Source of the DNA: an uncultured Oscillospiraceae bacterium
GTDB taxonomy: Bacteria; Bacillota; Clostridia; Oscillospirales; Oscillospiraceae
Assembly: GCA_958426425.1 (NCBI GenBank)
Contig: CATZYY010000002.1
Span: 1 to 64,000 of the forward strand
Direction: 5' to 3'
Length of the DNA stretch: 64,000 nt
Shown: piece by piece, positions 15,056 through 23,562 of the stretch
Position numbering within the stretch: position 1 is the stretch's first letter
How the letters are laid out: every line of letters starts with the position of its first letter
Notes under the pieces: model-generated
Databases searched by the model: none
The model's input: only the letters and a program-made list of their open reading frames with translations
Told to the model about the DNA's origin: nothing
Program-made: the position numbers and the translations under genes

Positions 15056-16453
15056 CTAGGCTTTTCCGCTGCCGCCGCAGACCCTGCATTTCCCGGGAGA
15101 GGCACAGTCGGTACAGTCCTGAATCACATATTCCCGGGTGCCGGCCAGCCAATTGGACACCGTCCCGGTGCCGCCGCAAGTGGGACATTTTCCGTTTCCG
15201 CCGCAGTTCCAGCAGTTCTCTTCTCCGCCGGAGGAGGCGGAGGTACTCTGGGTCTCGTAGGGCGCCACTTCCCTGGTGGTTCGGTCCCCTGTATCCATAT
15301 AATCCAAGCCGTCTGCTACCCGGATGTGGACTTCGCCCGTTGTCCCATCCGGATGGAGATCCAACACATAAAGGGCGATTCCCTCTCCGTCCGAGCCGTC
15401 CATAAAGTCCTCATCATAAGTCCCCGCCGACCCGGAACCGGTGTAGTCAAAGGAATACCGGTAGGAATCGATGCTGCTGATTACCTTTTCACCGCGAATG
15501 GAAAAATGGTATGTATCCTGAAGGAGCTTCAGGTACTCGTCCATCGTCTTACCGTTATACTTCCAAAAGTAGATGTACTCCGTATAGTCCGAATACTCCG
15601 TCACACCGTGCACATGCAGGTTGTTGTTGCAGAAGGCCTGGAAATCCGGCACCGCCGTGTCCGTAATCACCGGCGCCGGATCATCCTCCGGCTCCTGAGC
15701 GGCGTCCGATACGGCTGCTGATTCCTCTGCGGACGGCTGGGCTTCCTCCGGATCCGTTTCCTCACCGGCATCACCGCCCGCCGGAAGTGCGCCGGAGTAT
15801 GTCTGCGTGGGAATGGCGTCAATCCTGTCAAGACCGTATCCATAGGGCAGCGTCAGGAAAAACCGCTGCTCCGCGGGATAGTAATGGATGAACATCTCCC
15901 GCGAACCACTGTTCAGCAGGGAATACCGCCCAAAGTCCGCCTCCAACCGGTACCGGTCGCCGATGTAGGCGCCTCTGCCGTCTTCCAGAGAAACCTCGAT
16001 TCCCTGCTGCTCCAGCAAAGCGGCATATGCCTCCATGGCTTTCCAGGCTGTGTCGGCATCCATGCCGCTGGGTGCGGTTTCATCGAAAGAGTAATCATAG
16101 CTACCCTCATAGGGGCCATCCTCCCACTCCAGTCCGAAGAACACGGCTGGATCGGAACACTTCAAATCTCGGCCAGACATAACCGAATTGATCAGCAGGA
16201 TTACTCCAAACACAGCCGCCACGCCGATTACAGGGAGAATCATGGTCCATCTCTTTCGGCCGGATCCCTCTCCCAATTTGCCGGAGGGCCGCCTTTTTAG
16301 GCTAGCATTCTCCCCAATCATACCGTCATCGGCCGGAGACCCCCCCCGCTCCTGCCGTGTGCTTTCAGACGAACCGATTGTCTGACTCGCCCCGCAATGT
16401 GGGCAGAATTTGCATTCATTAGGCAATTCTCTTCCGCATTGGATACAATACAT
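15056..16453 (-). CDS. Zinc-ribbon membrane protein with DnaJ-like Cys tail
   Basis: A 465-residue protein. Residues 3-20 form a zinc ribbon (CIQC ... CPHC), residues ~70-92 a membrane span, then a large outer region with an acidic linker (EETDPEEAQPSAEESAAV). The C-terminal ~50 residues carry CWNCGGNGKCPTCGGTGT and CTDC ... CRVCGGSG, like DnaJ or zinc-ribbon CXXCXGXG repeats. N-terminal zinc ribbons followed by a membrane span are common in clostridial envelope proteins. Function unknown. AAAGGAGAG precedes ATG 16453. Confidence 0.75.
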   Translation of the reverse strand: MYCIQCGRELPNECKFCPHCGASQTIGSSESTRQERGGSPADDGMIGENASLKRRPSGKLGEGSGRKRWTMILPVIGVAAVFGVILLINSVMSGRDLKCSDPAVFFGLEWEDGPYEGSYDYSFDETAPSGMDADTAWKAMEAYAALLEQQGIEVSLEDGRGAYIGDRYRLEADFGRYSLLNSGSREMFIHYYPAEQRFFLTLPYGYGLDRIDAIPTQTYSGALPAGGDAGEETDPEEAQPSAEESAAVSDAAQEPEDDPAPVITDTAVPDFQAFCNNNLHVHGVTEYSDYTEYIYFWKYNGKTMDEYLKLLQDTYHFSIRGEKVISSIDSYRYSFDYTGSGSAGTYDEDFMDGSDGEGIALYVLDLHPDGTTGEVHIRVADGLDYMDTGDRTTREVAPYETQSTSASSGGEENCWNCGGNGKCPTCGGTGTVSNWLAGTREYVIQDCTDCASPGKCRVCGGSGKA

Positions 16454-16587
16454 GCTCCGCTCTCCTTTACCTCATACCTGCCCGCCATTGAAAATGGCTG
16501 CCGGGGATTTTCCCCCGCTTTTTAATCGGTTGAAATCGCTCTTAGTATACCATGACATGGATTTCCTGTGGTGCGCAGACAGCACAC

Positions 16588-18492
16588 TTACTCCCGATAG
16601 ATGATCTCAAAGGAGGCTTGGGGCAACTGCTCCTGGGCCAAGGGGCGGTGGCGAGGGCTCAATATCAGCTGGGTAAGCCAGGGGCACTCCAGCAGCGGCG
16701 TCAGATCGGTGATGGCATTTTCCCGCAGGTCCAGGTACGTCAGTGCCTGCATGGTCGGAAGAAACGACAGATTCTTTGTCCCGGTCTCCCCCAGATTGAC
16801 ACTGCGCAGGGCAGAAAGGCCGGTCAAGGCCTCGGGGTGAGAGACCGTGCTGCCAAAGAAATCCACCTCCTGAAGCTGCTGAAAATCCGCAAAGTGGGAC
16901 AGGTCCACCTGCGCCGTGGAGTAAAGGCGCAGCTCCTCCAGACTGGTCAACCCCGCTAAGGTCTCCACAGCCCCATCGGGCATGCTTCCTGTAATCAGCC
17001 GGGTAAGCCGCGGGCAGTCTTCCAGCGGCGTATAGTCCGTAACCCAGGTGGTTCGGATATTGATAAATTGGATGTTGCTGCCTGCAAATGCCTCCACAGA
17101 GGTAATGCCGGTGGCCTCCAGGCCCACCTCCCGGAGCGCCGGTAAATCCGCCAGCACGTCGGCGGAGCGCACGGGGTTCTCCCCCAAATCCACTGTTTGG
17201 AGGGTCTCACAGCCCTCCAGAGGGCTCAGATCAGAGATCTGGTTCCCCACAAGGCTCAGATACTCCAGGGGCAGCCCGGCCAAGGATGAGAGGTCCGTGA
17301 TCTGCTGATAGTCCAGAATCAGCACCCGCAGGTTGGGGCATTGGGTCAGGAGCGCCAGGTCCTGATCGTCGATATCTCCTCTGGTTGGCTCCACCACATA
17401 GAAGTCATGGGCGTTTTCCGCCAGCTGCTCGTGCTCCTGGAGCGTGCCTGGCAGTATCTCGCCGCACACCAGCAGCTGCTCCACCTCTTCCAGGCGGTCT
17501 GCCGGAATGGGCCCGTTTTCCGAAAGCCCCAGCTCCTGACGCAGAGCGGCCTCCATCAGATGAGATGCCGCAACCGTCCGGTGGGCCCATGGCCGCAAAG
17601 CAGCTAGAAGCACCACCGCACATACCACAGCAGCCCCAACTACACCGGCCCGGCGCAGCCACCGTCCCTCCAATGCCCGGATCACAGCTTGGGCAGACGG
17701 ATAGCGGTCCTCGGGATCAAAAGCTGTGCATTTCCGCACAATCCTCCCAAGGGTGCCCGACGCCCCAGCCAGCGGCCCATAGCTGCCTGAAAGGAGAAAC
17801 CGCAGCAGCATACCTAAACTGTATATGTCAGAGCGCTGATCCGTTTGCTGATAGCCGAACTGCTCCGGCGGAGCCGTGGTCTCTGTCCCTAAAAAGACAG
17901 TGTCCCCCCCCTGATCTGGCCGATACCGGCGGGCGGCACCCAGATCGATGAGATGGCAGCGACCGTTTCCATCCAGGACAACATTCTGCGGCTTCACATC
18001 CCGGCAGATGACAGGCGGATTTTGGCTATGCAGGTCCTGAAGGACCTGACAGAGGGAGATGGCAACGGCCTTGGCCTGGGACTGTGGGAAAGGCCCCCGG
18101 TCCATCACCAGATCATACAGGCTGACACCCTCCACATATTCCCGCACCAGATACTCCCGTCCATGGGACTCCAGGTAGTCCAAGGCCCGGGGCAGCTGGG
18201 GATGATGGAGCTGACGCAGCAGCTCGTATTCCTGCCGCAGAGTGTCCTCTCTCCCCGCCGGCTGCACCTTCAGCACAGCGGGCCGTCCATCTTGGTCCTG
18301 GACCAGGTACACCTGCCGCTCACCGTCCTTGAGGCAGGCGACGGGACGGTACCGCTCCCCCAGCGCTTCTGGGCACACCTGAGAATGGAGGCCGCTCTCC
18401 TGATAGGCATGCAAAAAGGCCTCCCGCCCAGACGCCGTCCCGCTTTCCGCTCCACCCTGTCCAAGGGACAAAGCACCTGTTATTCTATGCAT
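16588..18492 (-). CDS. Receptor-like Ser/Thr kinase with extracellular LRRs
   Basis: A 634-residue membrane protein with an N-terminal kinase domain: Lys75 (AVLKV), the catalytic loop CRDVKPQN (163-170; Cys replaces the usual His), DLG (183-185) in place of DFG, and APPE (207-210). Residues ~282-302 are a single membrane span. From ~365 to ~620 there are about nine leucine-rich repeats (for example LRVLILDYQQITDLSSLAGL). The expected topology is cytoplasmic kinase and outside LRR sensor, as in plant receptor kinases but with inverted order. Ligand and substrate are unknown. The zinc-ribbon protein follows 134 nt downstream. Confidence 0.88.
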   Translation of the reverse strand: MHRITGALSLGQGGAESGTASGREAFLHAYQESGLHSQVCPEALGERYRPVACLKDGERQVYLVQDQDGRPAVLKVQPAGREDTLRQEYELLRQLHHPQLPRALDYLESHGREYLVREYVEGVSLYDLVMDRGPFPQSQAKAVAISLCQVLQDLHSQNPPVICRDVKPQNVVLDGNGRCHLIDLGAARRYRPDQGGDTVFLGTETTAPPEQFGYQQTDQRSDIYSLGMLLRFLLSGSYGPLAGASGTLGRIVRKCTAFDPEDRYPSAQAVIRALEGRWLRRAGVVGAAVVCAVVLLAALRPWAHRTVAASHLMEAALRQELGLSENGPIPADRLEEVEQLLVCGEILPGTLQEHEQLAENAHDFYVVEPTRGDIDDQDLALLTQCPNLRVLILDYQQITDLSSLAGLPLEYLSLVGNQISDLSPLEGCETLQTVDLGENPVRSADVLADLPALREVGLEATGITSVEAFAGSNIQFINIRTTWVTDYTPLEDCPRLTRLITGSMPDGAVETLAGLTSLEELRLYSTAQVDLSHFADFQQLQEVDFFGSTVSHPEALTGLSALRSVNLGETGTKNLSFLPTMQALTYLDLRENAITDLTPLLECPWLTQLILSPRHRPLAQEQLPQASFEIIYRE

Positions 18493-18515
18493 ATTTTCTC
18501 ACCACCAATGGATTC

Positions 18516-18543
18516 ATTATACAGGCCGGCAGGGAAAATGCAA
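18516..18543 (-). promoter_or_regulatory. Promoter of the LRR kinase gene
   Basis: On the minus strand TTGCAT and TATAAT are 16 nt apart. The leader would be short (~20 nt) with GGTGGTGAG as the ribosome site. Confidence 0.6.
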
Positions 18544-18834
18544 AGAGAAACCTCCAAGCCGCTTTTTCCGGGCCATTCCATGGGGCGCCCTTGTTCTGTC
18601 AGATCGCGGTAAGCACGCATCCCGACAGTCCGGGGTTTCCCCTCCAATACACAGCAAAGGACGGCGAGCGTTTCTCGCCCGCCGCCCTTACAGCACTGTT
18701 CTTCCATCCGCCGCCGTCTGTCGGGCGACACAATTTTAAAAAAATCTCCTAAATTCCCAGTGATATCCGTTGTTTCTCCCCCAGCCGTTTCCAACTCGCC
18801 GCCAAAACGCTCAATCACGCATCTTCGCGGCACT
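18544..18834. other. Intergenic stretch without a supported gene
   Basis: Includes GGCGAG ... CTCGCC near 18665-18681 and other GC-rich complementary pieces. A minus-strand open frame exists but has biased Arg/Gly-rich composition and no ribosome site, so I do not call it. Confidence 0.45.
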
Positions 18835-19703
18835 TTATGGATGCTCTTTGATATCGTAAATCTTCCATTGGCCGCTCTTGCCCCGGGCCGCCTTCCACAG
18901 CGACTCGCCCCGGAAGCTCCCGGTGATCACCTCGCCGCTCTCATCCAGCCCCTCCTGCGTGTAATAGACCCAGATCAGCCCCTGGTCGGATGTAAAATGT
19001 GCCGACAGCAGCTCCAGCGTGTGCCGTTCCGCCACCACATCCTTATAAACGTCTGTGCAATAGGTATATTGACTCAGTTTTCCATAGGCGCTTCTTGCCT
19101 GCGTCTTTGTCAGGCCAATGCTGGAGAAGGCCTCCTCCGCAGGTCCATGATGGGCTGGGCTGTGCGGCGGTCCTCCCGGGAGCCGACGGTAAACAGGGCC
19201 GCCGCCTCCCCGGTGGTGTGATAGTTCATCTTCCACACGCGGAACAGATGGTCCAGCGGAACATAGTGCGCCGCCAGCAGCAAACACGCCGTCAGCACCG
19301 CCGCAATTCCCACCTTCAGCATCCTGCGCCGACTCTGATGCCTTGCCGTTTGCAGCGTCTGGGCATAGACCTCCGCCAGTTCCTGTTTGGGCAGGGGCTG
19401 CTCCTGCCGCTGACAGCGCATCAGCTCCAAAACGCTCAGATCCAATGCGTCTGCCAGCTCCTCCACCTTGGCAATATCCGGCAGGGATTTTCCCCGTTCC
19501 CATTTGCTCACCGCCGCCGAGGATACATGCAGGCGCTGAGCCAGCTGTTCCTGGGTCATCCCCCTTTCCAGCCGCGCCTCTTTTAAAAACGGCCCAAAGG
19601 TTACCGCATCCACATCCATCGCCTCCAAGGCCATCATACCATGGCTCCGGGCAATTTGTAAAACAACCAGCGGTTGAAATGGGCACGGTGTGGATTCATT
19701 CAC
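18835..19703 (-). pseudogene. XRE regulator with TM segment, frameshifted
   Basis: The first ~188 residues read in one frame: an HTH (EARLERGMTQEQLAQRLHV, then VSKWERGKSLPDIAKVEEL) and a membrane span (~residues 127-146). The frame then derails near 19135-19150 and stops soon after, while another frame continues with AEEAFSSIGLTKTQARSAYG to the natural end (WKIYDIKEHP). Loss of one G in GACCTG(G)CGGAGGAG would explain it. The start at ATG 19703 has AGGAGG 11 nt upstream. This is a decayed gene, a phase-variable one, or a sequencing error. The layout parallels the XRE gene at 8782-9618. Confidence 0.75.
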
Positions 19704-19746
19704 CGGAAAACCTCCTGTTAAGCCGTCTCTTTTTCCAAAACGGCAG

Positions 19747-19779
19747 ATCCCCCGGCTCGTAAGTTCCGAGCCGGGGGAT
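19747..19779 (-). terminator. Hairpin downstream of the PhlG-like gene
   Basis: A 13-bp stem (ATCCCCCGGCTCG / CGAGCCGGGGGAT) lies ~105 nt after the hydrolase stop. T-tracts are weak on both sides, so function is uncertain. Confidence 0.5.
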
Positions 19780-19883
19780 TTCCGTGAGAGAAAGGTGTGT
19801 GTCGATACAGGGGTCTTACCCCGGCCATCTGCCGATAGGTTCTGGTAAGAAGGTGTCCGCGGAACCGAGCATTCGGTTTATAT

Positions 19884-20771
19884 TTACATGGTCTCAGTCA
19901 AAAAGACATTCTTGCAGGTGTCCCAGGAATCCACGATATCGTGCTGCTTGGCGTAAATCTCCGCCAGGAAGTGGCCCAGAGTGCCGTACTCATGGAGGCA
20001 GTGCATGGACAGGCCGCGGCCGATCTGCTCCAGAGCCTTCTGGGAAATATTGGGATCCATGGTCCGCAGAGGGCCGCCCTCGCTCTTGGCCACCTTGTGG
20101 CCCACAAAGAACCAGCTGCGCACCTCGCAGCCGCCCTCAGCGGGCCGGGCATAGTGCAGGAAGCTGCTGACGAAATCCCCATCCTTGGGGCCGCTCATGG
20201 CGGTGACCAGACGGCCGCCCTCGGCCTCCATCTGGTCCAGCTGCTCCCGGGTGAAGCCGAACTCCACAGGGTCAAAGAACTTGAGCTTCTTATAGCTGTA
20301 TCGGTCGGACTCATAGCCGGTGCCGTTGTCCTCCACGGCATAGAGCAGGTTGCCGTAGATCCGCTCCTTGACGGTCAGAGTGGGATCGCACATCCGCCGG
20401 AGGGTGGACTCGTCCACGATCATCCCCAAGTGCTCCTCCGGGTCCCACAGCCGCCCCCGGATGGGATCGGCGGGCATCCAGGAAAACCACCACTCGAACA
20501 TCTCCGGCGTGACATCCTTCATGAACATCTTGCCGCAGACAAACGTGGTCCGGTCCGGCATCACCTGCCAGCCCCGCTCCCTGGGCAGATCGCCCTTTGT
20601 CAGGATCCGGAACCGATCTCCGACGGCGGTGGCATTTTCCAGCCCCATGGGGCCGTTGTCGCCCAGTTCGGCCATGGCCTCGGGATTGTCGGGATAGCGT
20701 TCATAAAAGAATTTGGAATACCAGCGGGCATTCTCAGCCTCTGTCAGAGGGGGAGGTGCAACTCTTGCCAT
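19884..20771 (-). CDS. PhlG-like (DAPG/phloretin hydrolase family) C-C hydrolase
   Basis: A 295-residue protein resembling the PhlG family, zinc-dependent enzymes that cleave an acyl group off phloroglucinol rings (2,4-diacetylphloroglucinol hydrolase; phloretin hydrolase in flavonoid-degrading gut clostridia). The HCLHE motif (His257, Glu261) matches the HxxxE zinc ligands of PhlG; a further candidate His lies in EEHLGMIVDE. It is transcribed divergently from a VOC-MFS operon with a palindrome between them, consistent with local control. The exact substrate (phloretin, acylphloroglucinol or other) is inference. Confidence 0.7.
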   Translation of the reverse strand: MARVAPPPLTEAENARWYSKFFYERYPDNPEAMAELGDNGPMGLENATAVGDRFRILTKGDLPRERGWQVMPDRTTFVCGKMFMKDVTPEMFEWWFSWMPADPIRGRLWDPEEHLGMIVDESTLRRMCDPTLTVKERIYGNLLYAVEDNGTGYESDRYSYKKLKFFDPVEFGFTREQLDQMEAEGGRLVTAMSGPKDGDFVSSFLHYARPAEGGCEVRSWFFVGHKVAKSEGGPLRTMDPNISQKALEQIGRGLSMHCLHEYGTLGHFLAEIYAKQHDIVDSWDTCKNVFLTETM

Positions 20772-20889
20772 AGCGAAAAACTCCTTTCCAATATGCCACA
20801 GATTTGTGATGTGCCTATTATACGGCCGCTGTCAGAAAAAACGGAATGTGTTCCGCAAACAAATCCACGGGCTCTTTTTCGCCAAAAGT

Positions 20890-20902
20890 TGTCCCCGGGA
20901 CA
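20890..20902. promoter_or_regulatory. Palindromic operator candidate between hydrolase and VOC genes
   Basis: TGTCCC-C-GGGACA is a perfect 13-bp palindrome just upstream of a possible plus-strand promoter (ATGACG 20905-20910, 17-nt spacer, TATAAT 20928-20933). A minus-strand TATAAT also lies at 20817-20822. No regulator gene is adjacent. Confidence 0.45.
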
Positions 20903-20982
20903 CAATGACGGAACATGGCCCCGCCGGTATAATGAGAGCATCAAACGCGCCATGAAAAACAGCGAGGAAAGGAGAATTTGCG

Positions 20983-21909
20983 GTGAAACCATTGTTTCAA
21001 ACGCTGCTGCAGGTGGGCTATGTGGTGGGGGATCTGGATCAGGCCCTGGAGGTCTTTACCCAGCAGCTGGGTGCCGGACCCTTTTTAAATGTAAAGTTCG
21101 GCTCCGTAGACGGGGACGCAGCCTTCAACGACGGAGCTCTCTCCATTGAGGACTTCCGGCTGGATGGCAAATACCTGGGAAGCTACGGCATCCGGATGGG
21201 CGCCATGCAGTTTGGCGACATCCAGCTGGAGCTGATCGAACCCATGGAGAACATGAGCCTGTTCCGGCAGTATCTGAATCAGCACGGCCCCGGTGCTCAG
21301 CACCTGGCCATGGAGCGCACCGAATCCTTTGAAATGACTCTGGGCCGCATGGCGGCGGCGGGATATCCCATCGGCTCCCTGGCCAAGGTGGACCGGCAGG
21401 AGGACTGCGCCTTCGTCCGCCACGCGGAACCCCTGGGCATCGCCGTGGAACTCTATCACCGGCCGGAGGGCTACACCCATCCCGACGGCGTGCCGCCCAT
21501 GGTCCATCCGGACCGGCAGCGCCACCCGGAGCCTCTGGTGGACGCCATTACAGAGGTGACCTTCGCGGTGCGGGAACTCACTCCGGTGCTGGAGCTGCTG
21601 GAGGGCAGGTACGGCATCGGCCCCTGGAATCGGGAGGGCCCCGGCCTTCACGGGGAGTGCCGGGCCGTGGGACAGTCCCTGGGCGTCAGGGTGGAGCTGG
21701 TGCAGCCCCCCGCAGACCCGGAAGACGCCATGTACCAGTTCCTGCGTGACAACGGCGGCAACGGCATTTTCAGCATCACCTTCTCTGCCCCAAAGGGTGT
21801 GCAGGCTGTACTGGAGGCGGTGAACCGGCCGGCGGTGTTTGGAAATGCGCACGCTGCGCTGGTGGACTTCCGGGATATTTTCGGAACGTATTTCAAGTTC
21901 GCAGGCTAA
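20983..21909 (+). CDS. VOC-superfamily protein, two VOC domains
   Basis: A 308-residue protein (GTG start; GAGGAAAGGAG before it) with two vicinal-oxygen-chelate units, ~residues 8-158 and ~188-305. The first opens LLQVGYVVGDLDQALEVF and the second ITEVTFAVRELTPVLELL. VOC proteins include glyoxalases, epimerases and dioxygenases; the reaction here is not identifiable. It begins the VOC-MFS operon facing the PhlG-like hydrolase, suggesting a role on the same aromatic or keto substrate. Confidence 0.82.
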   Translation: MKPLFQTLLQVGYVVGDLDQALEVFTQQLGAGPFLNVKFGSVDGDAAFNDGALSIEDFRLDGKYLGSYGIRMGAMQFGDIQLELIEPMENMSLFRQYLNQHGPGAQHLAMERTESFEMTLGRMAAAGYPIGSLAKVDRQEDCAFVRHAEPLGIAVELYHRPEGYTHPDGVPPMVHPDRQRHPEPLVDAITEVTFAVRELTPVLELLEGRYGIGPWNREGPGLHGECRAVGQSLGVRVELVQPPADPEDAMYQFLRDNGGNGIFSITFSAPKGVQAVLEAVNRPAVFGNAHAALVDFRDIFGTYFKFAG

Positions 21910-21942
21910 GTGTCGTTTTGTGGAGGAAAGGAGAACATCCAA

Positions 21943-23253
21943 ATGGAAAATCAGCGGGGAATGAACCTTGCCAGCGCGAAATTCGGTCCCAAGGGTTGGG
22001 CGCTGTGCGTCTACATGTTTTTTATCTTTTACCTGAACACCAGTATGAACACCGGCTGGCAGAACTGCCTGACCTACTGGGAGCAGACCTATGGCTGGGC
22101 CACTGACACGCTGCTGAGTCTGGTCTCCGTGGCGCAGTTTGTCGGCATCGCCGCCTGCTTTGTAACAGGCCGCCTGGCCCTGAAGACCTCTCCCCGACTG
22201 CTGGCCATTGTGTGGGGCGTTGTGGTCACGGCCAGCTGCTTCTGCATCAACATGGTGCACAACATGGTCCTTTTCGGCATCGTGGAGTGCGTGGCCATCA
22301 TGGGCCAGGTGGTGTGGGCCTACACCCTGAACCCCATCTTTGTCTCCAGCTGGTTCCCCCGGAAGAAGGGCGTGGTCATGGGCATTACCACCATCGGCGT
22401 GCCTCTGGGCGCCGGCACCACTTCCAAGATCATGAACTGGATCGGCGCCAACTGGGGGCTCAACTACTGTCTGACCTTTGTGGGCCTCATCGGCCTGGTA
22501 GGCCTGGTGCTGCTGATCTTCGTGGTGCGGGATACCCCGGAGGAAGCTGGCTGCAAGCCCGACAATGACGACTCCCTCACCAGTGAGGATGTCCGCCGCA
22601 TGGCCGCCGAGGCCCGGGAGCAGGATATGAAGAGCCCCTGGACCACCGGCCGGATGCTGCGCCTGCCTCAGACCTACATCATCGCCATCACCATGGGCTG
22701 CGGCGCCCTCTTCGGCGGCGGCGTCATGGGCACGGCCGTCATCGGTATGCTCTCCCGGGGCTATGAGACCGGCACCGCGGTGAATCTGATGCTGCTGTCC
22801 GCCGGCTGCGCCTGCGTGTTCAGCTACATCTTCGGCGTGATCGACGCCAAGTTCGGCGCCCGCATGGGTGAGATCGGCGTGTTCATCTGCGCCATCGGCG
22901 CTTCCCTGTGCCTGATGCTGGGCGCCAGTATGCCCATGCAGGTGCTGGGCATGGTCCTGACCGGCGCGGTGACCGGCGGCGCCGCCAACTTCTGCACCTC
23001 TCTGGTCATTGAGTACTGGGGTCCCGCCAACTTCAAGCGGGCCTACGGCGTCATCTATCCCATCCATCAGATTCCCGGCTCCATGGGCACCCTCTTCATC
23101 GTACAGATCGCCGCCCGGTTCGGCGGCTACACAGTGGCATACGGTGCCATGGCGGCAGCCATGGTTTTGGCCATGGTAGTCTTCATGATCTGCACCAGCA
23201 AGGGCGGCATCTTTGTTAAGAAGGCCGAGGAAAAGTGGGGCATTGCAAAATAA
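21943..23253 (+). CDS. MFS transporter
   Basis: A 436-residue protein with about twelve membrane spans of the major facilitator superfamily (WFPRKKGVVMGITTIGVPLG is the typical loop region after helix 4). ATG 21943 follows GGAGGAAAGGAG; the frame extends slightly upstream. It lies 33 nt after the VOC gene, so it probably imports or exports the substrate of the hydrolase/VOC module. The family resembles oxalate/formate-type or anion MFS carriers, but the substrate is not shown. Confidence 0.85.
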   Translation: MENQRGMNLASAKFGPKGWALCVYMFFIFYLNTSMNTGWQNCLTYWEQTYGWATDTLLSLVSVAQFVGIAACFVTGRLALKTSPRLLAIVWGVVVTASCFCINMVHNMVLFGIVECVAIMGQVVWAYTLNPIFVSSWFPRKKGVVMGITTIGVPLGAGTTSKIMNWIGANWGLNYCLTFVGLIGLVGLVLLIFVVRDTPEEAGCKPDNDDSLTSEDVRRMAAEAREQDMKSPWTTGRMLRLPQTYIIAITMGCGALFGGGVMGTAVIGMLSRGYETGTAVNLMLLSAGCACVFSYIFGVIDAKFGARMGEIGVFICAIGASLCLMLGASMPMQVLGMVLTGAVTGGAANFCTSLVIEYWGPANFKRAYGVIYPIHQIPGSMGTLFIVQIAARFGGYTVAYGAMAAAMVLAMVVFMICTSKGGIFVKKAEEKWGIAK

Positions 23254-23316
23254 ACTGCTTGCCGGGAGGCCGCCGTTCTGCCACGGCGGCCTCCGCTATA
23301 TGAAAAGGAGGACCAT

Positions 23317-23562
23317 ATGCAGATCGAACACGGACTGGTTCCGGACAAGCCCGGCATGGAGGAGAGCTACACCATCATCCCGGACACCATGCGGATGAAT
23401 CCCAAATGCCCCTGCCTGACAAGGACCTGCCCCAACCACGGATTTTGTCAGTACTGCGTCAAGCATCACGCCCACATTGACGTGATGCTTGCGGAAAAGG
23501 GAATTCCCCCGGAGGGCCCCTATTGCCGCCGGGACGTGTGCGGAAAGGAGCGTTGTCTTTGA
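23317..23562 (+). CDS. Small Cys-rich protein, 81 residues
   Basis: Contains ten cysteines, mainly in KCPCLTRTCPNHGFCQYC (residues ~30-47) and at the end (CRRDVC...RCL), plus HH, suggesting zinc or Fe-S binding. AAAAGGAGG precedes ATG 23317. Its stop overlaps the TTG start of the next gene. The opening (MEESYTIIPDTMRMNPKCPC) looks like a cytoplasmic domain. I do not know the family. Confidence 0.7.
   Translation: MQIEHGLVPDKPGMEESYTIIPDTMRMNPKCPCLTRTCPNHGFCQYCVKHHAHIDVMLAEKGIPPEGPYCRRDVCGKERCL

Noticed and set aside
18480..18833. Minus-strand 117-codon frame upstream of the LRR kinase
   Set aside because: Overlaps the kinase promoter, is Arg/Gly/Cys-rich and has no ribosome site.
21085..23067. 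660-codon minus-strand open frame opposite VOC and MFS genes
   Set aside because: Antisense shadow with a His/Gly-rich composition; the plus-strand genes have clear families and ribosome sites.
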